64,000 bases of DNA, from NCBI RefSeq assembly GCF_000209165.1, contig NC_009043.1, forward strand, positions 186,001 to 250,000, read 5' to 3'. Origin of the DNA: Scheffersomyces stipitis CBS 6054 (Eukaryota > Ascomycota > Pichiomycetes > Serinales > Debaryomycetaceae). The notes under the pieces are model-generated. The model made no database searches, was not told the origin of the DNA, and saw nothing but the letters and a program-made list of their open reading frames with translations. The translations under genes were made by a program, and so were the position numbers. Positions 57,731 through 64,000 of this stretch are shown here, piece by piece (within the stretch, counting starts at the first letter, position 1; every line of letters starts with the position of its first letter).

Positions 57731-58440
57731 TTTTGCTGACTTTTCTAATATGAACACGAACTTTAAAGTGAAAAGTATTTATCTAGTTGATTATTAATGA
57801 TTGCGCAAGGTAACAAAGTCAAGGGAGAACACAAAGAGCACTTTCCAAACTTCTGACAAACGTAAACCTCCTATATGATACCGTCTCTATAATTTCTAGA
57901 GAAATTTCCAAACCTGAACAGAATAAACTGAGCCCTTACTGAAGCAAAAGAAATGTTCAGCATCTGAAGAATTTCTCAGTTTTATAAGCAATTCTTCTAC
58001 AGTCAGCCAACACTTTTTTCTTCTTGGTCTGCGGGAACATCACGTGCTCTGCCCTTATATGGATATCTTTTCCTTAGTAAGTGCGGTAGGCCCACGACTG
58101 GATGATTCACCCAATGCTGGCCCGGTATTTGGTCAGCGGTGACTCAGCTGAGCGCCGGAAGCGGCCGTTTTTATGGTTTACTCAAAAACTAAAATCTGGG
58201 GTAAAACCGAGAGCAATCGATTGGGTGCTTATGGACAGAATGAAGGACTGCTACGTTTGCTGAATTGTTCGTGAGATCAGCGTGTTGTTATTCAGCTATT
58301 TGTCTTTTGCTCTGTATATTCTTCTCTCGTTATCTCTTCTTCTCTCATTATCTCTTCTTTTCTCTTATTACTGTGCTCTAAAACATAAATCACACTCTTC
58401 TACATACAAATATCTCTCTCATAACGAGCTTCTCTTAGAA
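57731..58440. promoter_or_regulatory. DRE2 upstream region
   Basis: 710 bases between two minus-strand genes. It contains ATCACGTGC (CACGTG at 58043-58048) and CT-rich tracts at 58300-58380 near the end of the transporter gene. No gene seen. Confidence 0.4.
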
Positions 58441-60288
58441 TTACTCGTTATCTGTGTTAACTTTCTCGGTCTCAATCTCATCTGCTTCATTTCTTCTCCA
58501 ACTTCGATGGATATGTGACCGGGCCATCTTCGACAACTTGATACTCTCTTTCACGGTATGTTTCTCTTTAAACACAACCTCGATTTCCTCTAAGGTCAAA
58601 GCACAAGTTTCAACGAAGAAAAAGTAGATGATGGCAAACTGGAAAGCATCCCAAAAGACAAAAAACACATAGTACCAATACTTGATATTCTGCATGGCCA
58701 CCGGCGCCGAATACAAGTTGACAAACGAGGCGACGTTACTTATGAAAAAGTACAAAGCCATTCCTCTGCCTCTCATGTCATTGGACATTACTTCGGCCGG
58801 GTAAATGGGCTGCAATGGAGTGAATGCAAAGGAAAAGAAGATTGTCATGAACAAATACATAAAGGCAATGCCGGCAGATGCGGCTGTATGGTTGTTTGCA
58901 TCTGCTTGGAAAGCTCTAACAGCTGCGGCCAACCCTGCAAAACAAATAACAAACCCAGCATTGGCATACAAGAGAACCCATCTTCTAGGTAGACGGTCAA
59001 TAAGCAAACCTCCACATGTTGCAAAAATATAGCAGAGAATTGAGTTGATGCCTGTCAAGAGCAATCTTGTTGTGGCATTTTTAATTCCTAAAGTTAAGAA
59101 CAAGGTAGTCATATAGTATGTGATCACCTGGTTGCCACTGAATTGGTTGAACCAAGACCAGGCCACAACTAATGCTGTTCTCTTGCGATTGGAAGTGGTA
59201 CGGAAAAAATTACTATAGTTAAGGTAATCCTTTGGTTTCAAGAACCCATTTGTTCGAAACGACAACTCCAACTCTTCCATCTCTGCAGCAACAATCGGAT
59301 GCGAAACATCACCATTAGCATGGTACTTTATAATGAAGTCCCTCGCTGTTTCGATCTTGTTCTTGCCATAATAGTATCTGGGAGAGTCTCCAAATCCCAA
59401 TAGAGCACTCAGACAGATAAGAACAAGAGCCATACCAGGACAGAGGATCTGTAGCCACAAGCCAATTTTGAAAGTTTGGGGACCTTCGAAGTTTTTACTT
59501 GTGCCGTACATTGTCCATGTAGCAATGATACTTCCAATGTAGTAGAATGTATTGAAACAGCCCACCAACCATCTCATATCATATGGAACAGACTCTGTCA
59601 ATAGAATTGCAGCTGTACAATTAGCAATTGTGGAGAAGAAACTTAGAAGAAATCTCCCACCGATATAAGCACTATGATTATGGGTAGAGCTTACAACTAT
59701 TGAGCCCACAATAGTCCCAACCAAGCCAATGATTATAGTTAGCACTCTGCCGATATAATCACCCAACCAAATGAAGATTGTGGCACAAATAGCACCAGCT
59801 GGAAAAATCAGGAACACCAAACCAGTATCGCTGGCCGAGTTGCTGAGATTGAAGTACGTTCTGTAAGCTGGAAGTGTTTCTATAGCAGTTTGCAAACTTC
59901 CGTCATAGCCATTCATGGTTGAGCAAAGATATAAACCAGCACATATCGTATACAACAACCATCTACACCGTGCAAAGGATTGAACCGGGTGGTGTTTAAG
60001 TATCTGCTTGATTGAAACGTCAGGATTGACGAGTAATTCGTTTTTTGCAATGGTATACTTTGATTTCTCACCGATGTCCACTGTATTGATCCCGTTTCTC
60101 TCGTTATCATTGCTATTTATAATACAAATTTTGTTATCGTCAGCACCATTGCTCATATTAATATTGCTAGAAGGGTCGTAAATTTCGGTTATTTCGAAAC
60201 TATCGTCATTTATATTGTGATCGTGGCCCTGCTCCAGATGTCTGGATTCTTGCTCTTTGAATTCAGACGAGGTCGTAGAGCTGTTCAT
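58441..60288 (-). CDS. MFS sugar porter, lactose-permease-like
   Basis: 615 residues from ATG 60288 (MNSSTTSSEFKEQES). A long hydrophilic N-terminus (about 115 residues) is followed by 12 predicted helices. Sugar-porter signatures: NGYDGS in helix 1, GDYIGR in the helix 2-3 loop, GDSPRYYYGK after helix 6, NQFSGNQVITYYM in helix 7, DRLPRRW in the loop of helices 8-9, YPAEVMSNDMRGRG, and the exit motif ETCALTLEEIEVVF. The NGYDGS start and the long N-terminus recall the yeast Lac12/cellobiose permease branch rather than hexose transporters. It probably imports a di- or oligosaccharide by proton symport across the plasma membrane. It is divergent from a beta-mannosidase, suggesting manno-oligosaccharides as substrate; this is inference. 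Confidence 0.9.
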   Translation of the reverse strand: MNSSTTSSEFKEQESRHLEQGHDHNINDDSFEITEIYDPSSNINMSNGADDNKICIINSNDNERNGINTVDIGEKSKYTIAKNELLVNPDVSIKQILKHHPVQSFARCRWLLYTICAGLYLCSTMNGYDGSLQTAIETLPAYRTYFNLSNSASDTGLVFLIFPAGAICATIFIWLGDYIGRVLTIIIGLVGTIVGSIVVSSTHNHSAYIGGRFLLSFFSTIANCTAAILLTESVPYDMRWLVGCFNTFYYIGSIIATWTMYGTSKNFEGPQTFKIGLWLQILCPGMALVLICLSALLGFGDSPRYYYGKNKIETARDFIIKYHANGDVSHPIVAAEMEELELSFRTNGFLKPKDYLNYSNFFRTTSNRKRTALVVAWSWFNQFSGNQVITYYMTTLFLTLGIKNATTRLLLTGINSILCYIFATCGGLLIDRLPRRWVLLYANAGFVICFAGLAAAVRAFQADANNHTAASAGIAFMYLFMTIFFSFAFTPLQPIYPAEVMSNDMRGRGMALYFFISNVASFVNLYSAPVAMQNIKYWYYVFFVFWDAFQFAIIYFFFVETCALTLEEIEVVFKEKHTVKESIKLSKMARSHIHRSWRRNEADEIETEKVNTDNE

Positions 60289-61142
60289 TTCAACTAATTC
60301 TTGACTATAGAACAATTGTAGGTCAAATTTTACACTAAGCTTATGGCACTACACGTACACAGCTTCTATATATGGTATCTGTCGTACAACACTGCCTATT
60401 TCAGTATGTCACCCATGCCCGAGTGGGGATAGTATCACACGGCCAACAGCTTAGTAAGGGCTGAACAAAGCCGAGATCAGAAACTTCAGCAGAAACGGAA
60501 AGAATTAGCTCCAAGAAATAAAAGCATAATGCTAAATTACTCAGGAGAAGGTTGGGGAACAAAGAAATAAACTATTTACTTGAAAATTAAATCCATAAAT
60601 AAATGATGCCATGTCTGCTAGCTTTCATGTCGTATAATTCTGAGTTTCCCCGGATTTTCCATATATTTTTCAGATAAGGAACGCTCGTGATAATCCTTGA
60701 ATTGTGCCAGCAAATTACACTGGATTTCAATGTTCTATACTGATAATAGCAACTTCGTTTATACAACAATGTTCTATGTTGCTCAGGGATTTTTCTCAAC
60801 GGTACCTCCTACTTTTTTTCATGAAAATTGATTTGTATAACTTAAATACTATTTAAGGAAACTCGCTTCCGTTGATTACTTCATGTTACATTTTTTACTT
60901 GACTAATTTCACATTTATATTCGCTACTGCTTCTCAGCTCTTCCTATCTAGTCAATTGTTCTGTCCACTCTTGGCACCTCTCCCTTGTTGCCTTGTCACT
61001 TTCCATTAAATTCCTCGCACCTAGATCTTAATCCAGATCCCGTCCTTCTCGGACGACTATACTGAAACAGGATGGTTTTAGAATCCAAAATTTGAACGGA
61101 ACTGAAACTACATATTTCTATACCACAAAATTTCTACCCAAG
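60289..61142. promoter_or_regulatory. Divergent promoter region of the sugar porter and beta-mannosidase
   Basis: 854 bases between the start codons. The right part (60890-61070) is pyrimidine-rich on the plus strand, as in a yeast leader. A 7-codon uORF lies at 61072-61095. No recognised sugar-regulator site could be assigned. Confidence 0.5.
61072..61095 (+). promoter_or_regulatory. 7-codon upstream ORF before the beta-mannosidase
   Basis: ATG at 61072 reads MVLESKI and stops at TGA 61093-61095, 47 bases before the predicted start and in another frame. There is no GTATGT donor nearby, so it is not a short first exon. Possible translational control; inference. Confidence 0.4.
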
Positions 61143-63659
61143 ATGCCCATAGTGCTTAACAATTGGAAGTTCAGAGAGTGTCTGGAGGGTAACGGAGACA
61201 ATAGTCCCTGGTACCCTGCTAGATCGGATACCATTGGCAACCAAGTACATTTGGATCTCTTGTACAATGGACTCATTCCAGATCCGTTCATAGATGATCA
61301 CGAAAAAAATGTACAGTGGGTGGGAAGGACAAATTGGGAGTATTGCTCCGTTTTTCAGAATAGCGATTGTTTTCGTCTTCTCGTAATTGAAGGTTTGGAC
61401 ACTTTCGCTAAAGTCTATGTCAATGACCAGCTAGTGTTAGAGTCGGCTAACCTGTTCAGAAAATACGTTTTGGATATTGGTGCCTGTCTAAATTCCAGTG
61501 CCAATATTTTAAGAATCGCTTTCACCAGCAGTCTACATGAAGGAAGACGTCTCGAAAGGATTCACGGACTCTCGCCATGTTGGAATGGAGAAACGCTGCG
61601 GCTCCATGTTCGAAAACCTCAGTACCATTATGGCTGGGATTGGGGTCCTATGTTGCTTACTTGCGGACCTTGGAAACCAATTAGTTTGGTCTCAGGAACA
61701 TATGTTAAAGATTTCTTTGTCAGGTACCTGTTAAACAAAGACTTGACTCTGGTAGACCTTCTGATAGAAGTAGATTTGGATCTAGCAGACAACGACAAAG
61801 GCACTGATTTGGAGGTATCTATTATTGACCCAAACGGGCAATTGGTATATGTCTACGAAGTCAGCGACATTAAAATGTTCAATCGACTACATTATACAAT
61901 AGATATGCCCCATTTGTGGAACCCAAGGGGCCATGGACAACAGGCTCTATACACTTTTGAGCTCAAAGTCAATTCTTTAAAGCTTGCAACAAGGAGGGCT
62001 GGCTTCAGAAAAGTACAACTTGTTCAAGACAAAGACACTATTGGTAGAACATTCTACTTCAAAATCAATAATAAACCTATCTTTGTAATGGGATCCAACT
62101 GGATTCCGGCCCATTCCTTTACTTCCATTTTGACTTGCGAAGACTATCGAAAATGGCTACAACTAGCCATCGATGGAAACCACAATCTTGTAAGGGTGTG
62201 GGGTGGAGGTATCTATGAGTCTGACTCCTTCTATTCTATATGTGATGAACAAGGAATCCTTGTATGGCAGGATCTCATGTTTGCCTGTGGGATGTACCCA
62301 GCTTATTCGGAGTTTGTGGACAACGTCAAGGAGGAATTGACGGACCAATTAAAACGACTAAGACAGTATTCTTCAATAGTTATCATAGCAGGAAACAATG
62401 AAGATTATCAAGTAGCTGAGGCAAACGGGTTTGAGTTTGGAATAGATAAACCCTATGACAAATTTCCTGCTAGACTTCTTTATGAAGAAGTTTTCCCAGA
62501 GATTGTGAGTAGATTAACAAATGATGTTCCATATATTAGAAGCTCGCCGTATTCTGATGCTCTTACTAAAACGAGAGATACCACAATTGGTGATTTGCAC
62601 CAATGGGATGTTTGGCATGGGAATCAAGAGCCATATCAGAACTGGGATAAGCTCAGTGGTAGGTTTGTATCTGAGTTTGGAATGCTCTCATTTCCCAGTC
62701 TTCAAACTCTCGACAAGGCTATTACCAAGAAGGAAGAGCTATACCCTGAGTCGTACTTGGTGGAATACCACAACAAAGCTGGAGGGTCAGAGCGAAGGTT
62801 AGCCACGTATGTCCTAGAGAATTTTGCATTGCCTTCTAAATTTGATTTGGATCATTGGCAATATATTACCCAAGTGATGCAAGCAGATTGCCTAAGCCTA
62901 GCGTACCGTAACTGGAGACGTAAATGGAATAACTATGAATGCGGAGGAGCAGTAGTGTGGCAACTTAACGACTGCTGGCCGGCTACCAGTTGGTCCATAG
63001 TCGACTTTCACAAGACTCCCAAACTTGCGTATTACAGCATCAAGCGTGAATGTGCCCCAATTGGAATTGCATGTCGACGCAATAAAGTCCGAATCCGGGA
63101 TCCAGAAGAGCCTGAGGACTTATCCGAACAAACACCTTTGCATGACTTTTCCAATTACAAGTACAGTTTAGACATCTGGGCATTTAGCAACAGAGAACAG
63201 GACAATGTTTCATTGTCTGTTCTGTTTTATAGCAGCGATACAGGTGAACTACAGCTGACAATCACGAAATCTGGCATTTATTTGAAGAATAATGAGATTT
63301 GCAATATCTTGAACAAGCACAACTCTGAATCGCTAGATGGAAGCACTATTGTTCAGGCAGTTCTTAAGAATGACAAGGGCGAGATAATACATCGAAGTAG
63401 CGACTGGCCGCAGCCCATCAAGCACCTCAACTGGAAGATGTACAATGAGGATTTAAGACTTGGTTACAAGGTTATGCAAGGCAAAATAAAGTTTTCGACA
63501 AACAAGCCTGTCAAGTCTGTCTGCATAAGCATGCGGAACATGGATATGCATGTGTTTAGCGACAATGGTATCGACTTGTTTCCTAATGATAATCAGGAGG
63601 TGGAAATAGAAGGACTTGAGCCCGATGATCTGACAATACGAATACAGCACTTGAAATAG
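61143..63659 (+). CDS. Beta-mannosidase, glycoside hydrolase family 2
   Basis: 838 residues from ATG 61143 (MPIVLNNWKFRECLEG); the frame is open for 17 codons before it, but without an ATG. The jelly-roll sugar-binding N-domain (VYVNDQLVLESANLFRKYVLDI), the beta-mannosidase block YHYGWDWGPMLLTCGPWKP, and the immunoglobulin-like domain precede the TIM barrel. The barrel holds NWIPAHSF, RVWGGGIYESDSFY, the acid/base Glu420 in AGNNED, and the nucleophile Glu511 in VSEFGM. It has no signal peptide, so it is intracellular and cleaves beta-1,4-mannobiose or manno-oligosaccharides after uptake. The divergent sugar porter fits that role. The length is typical for the fungal B-type enzyme (about 840). 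Confidence 0.95.
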   Translation: MPIVLNNWKFRECLEGNGDNSPWYPARSDTIGNQVHLDLLYNGLIPDPFIDDHEKNVQWVGRTNWEYCSVFQNSDCFRLLVIEGLDTFAKVYVNDQLVLESANLFRKYVLDIGACLNSSANILRIAFTSSLHEGRRLERIHGLSPCWNGETLRLHVRKPQYHYGWDWGPMLLTCGPWKPISLVSGTYVKDFFVRYLLNKDLTLVDLLIEVDLDLADNDKGTDLEVSIIDPNGQLVYVYEVSDIKMFNRLHYTIDMPHLWNPRGHGQQALYTFELKVNSLKLATRRAGFRKVQLVQDKDTIGRTFYFKINNKPIFVMGSNWIPAHSFTSILTCEDYRKWLQLAIDGNHNLVRVWGGGIYESDSFYSICDEQGILVWQDLMFACGMYPAYSEFVDNVKEELTDQLKRLRQYSSIVIIAGNNEDYQVAEANGFEFGIDKPYDKFPARLLYEEVFPEIVSRLTNDVPYIRSSPYSDALTKTRDTTIGDLHQWDVWHGNQEPYQNWDKLSGRFVSEFGMLSFPSLQTLDKAITKKEELYPESYLVEYHNKAGGSERRLATYVLENFALPSKFDLDHWQYITQVMQADCLSLAYRNWRRKWNNYECGGAVVWQLNDCWPATSWSIVDFHKTPKLAYYSIKRECAPIGIACRRNKVRIRDPEEPEDLSEQTPLHDFSNYKYSLDIWAFSNREQDNVSLSVLFYSSDTGELQLTITKSGIYLKNNEICNILNKHNSESLDGSTIVQAVLKNDKGEIIHRSSDWPQPIKHLNWKMYNEDLRLGYKVMQGKIKFSTNKPVKSVCISMRNMDMHVFSDNGIDLFPNDNQEVEIEGLEPDDLTIRIQHLK

Positions 63660-63943
63660 TATATCCACATACTCTAATTCGTGTAACGAAGTCTGAGATT
63701 ACGAAAGGAAACATACATGCAATGAAATAAGAGAGATGCAAACAATAGCGTGCAAGATAGAAAGATCACATTGTGTGTTTATTGCTTGAGACAACAATCA
63801 GATTAATAGCTGTTGGACGATTACAATAGTTTACAATAGTTTACAAGAATATTATTAGATTGTGGATATTGAATTACAATAAAAGATTAGAAGTACATTG
63901 ATACTACAATAAGATCGTGCTCTCAAGTAATGGTAATCTGAAT
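63660..63943. other. Short AT-rich interval after the beta-mannosidase
   Basis: 284 bases, with a direct repeat GTTTACAATA at 63829-63848. It is probably a tail-to-tail spacer with the gene that runs off the window. Confidence 0.4.
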
Positions 63944-64000
63944 TCATTTGTATTTCAGATCCTTATCTGGAGGAGGCAACTTCCGGTTGCCAACACCATG
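63944..64000 (-). CDS. Possible C-terminal end of a minus-strand gene (continues past window)
   Basis: On the minus strand the frame entering at 64000 is open for 18 codons (HGVGNRKLPPPDKD, then a CTG codon read Ser, KYK) and ends at TGA 63944-63946. The composition and position, convergent with the beta-mannosidase 284 bases away, fit a gene end. Eighteen codons are too few to prove coding or name a family. Confidence 0.35.
   Translation of the reverse strand, partial: HGVGNRKLPPPDKDLKYK

Noticed and set aside
1..64000. CRISPR arrays, bacterial operons, riboswitches, centromere or rDNA.
   Set aside because: Nothing resembling spaced identical repeats, rRNA or retroelement clusters was seen; the window is yeast chromosomal DNA with one single element.

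Overview
The window looks like nuclear chromosomal DNA of a budding yeast of the CTG clade, close to Scheffersomyces (Pichia) stipitis or a relative. Four things support this. Most genes lack introns, are short-spaced and lie on both strands. A gene for a respiratory complex I subunit (NDUFA8 type) is present, and Saccharomyces has lost complex I. A retrotransposon reverse transcriptase carries a CTG codon exactly where the family has an invariant serine, so CTG is probably read as Ser. Its priming site matches the anticodon arm of tRNA-Arg(UCU), as known for the Candida Tca2 group. Species-level naming is inference.

Layout. 1-9.8 kb: the C-terminal end of a TPR protein (probably Ski3), then ATG13 behind a 1.9 kb leader region, then the aquaporin AQY1 on the minus strand. 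9.8-16.4 kb: a complete Ty1/copia retrotransposon on the minus strand. Its 423-bp LTRs are identical by eye and it has a 5-bp target duplication (CAATT). Gag and Pol are in one frame, separated by a single UAA and followed by a well-formed H-type pseudoknot. 16.5-22.3 kb: a 1931-residue, very acidic, repeat-bearing protein of unknown function, whose promoter lies against the 5' LTR of the element. 22.4-31 kb: a mitochondrial carrier, mitoribosomal MRP21, a NECAP-like coat adaptor, the TFIIH helicase SSL2, an intron-containing tRNA-Ser(CGA) and the nucleolar protein SRP40. 31.2-34.5 kb: two tandem Lpx1-like peroxisomal hydrolases ending in PKL and SKL. 36.4-46.3 kb: PAN6, PRP16, an unrecognised 221-residue protein, NUP57, the complex I CX9C subunit, and COG2. 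46.3-56.6 kb: an HMG-box regulator (ROX1/RFG1 type) isolated between two large gene-free stretches of 4.2 and 4.6 kb. 56.6-64 kb: DRE2, then a sugar porter and a GH2 beta-mannosidase in divergent orientation, and the last codons of another possible minus-strand gene.

Functional links. The sugar porter and beta-mannosidase look like a small beta-mannoside uptake and hydrolysis module. The two hydrolases are a recent-looking peroxisomal duplication, and both have a CCGAGG element in the promoter. Several promoters (SRP40, complex I subunit, SSL2, the acidic gene) carry CACGTG sites, and two of them share a 15-bp extended block. The most notable single observation is the UAA-plus-pseudoknot Gag/Pol junction.
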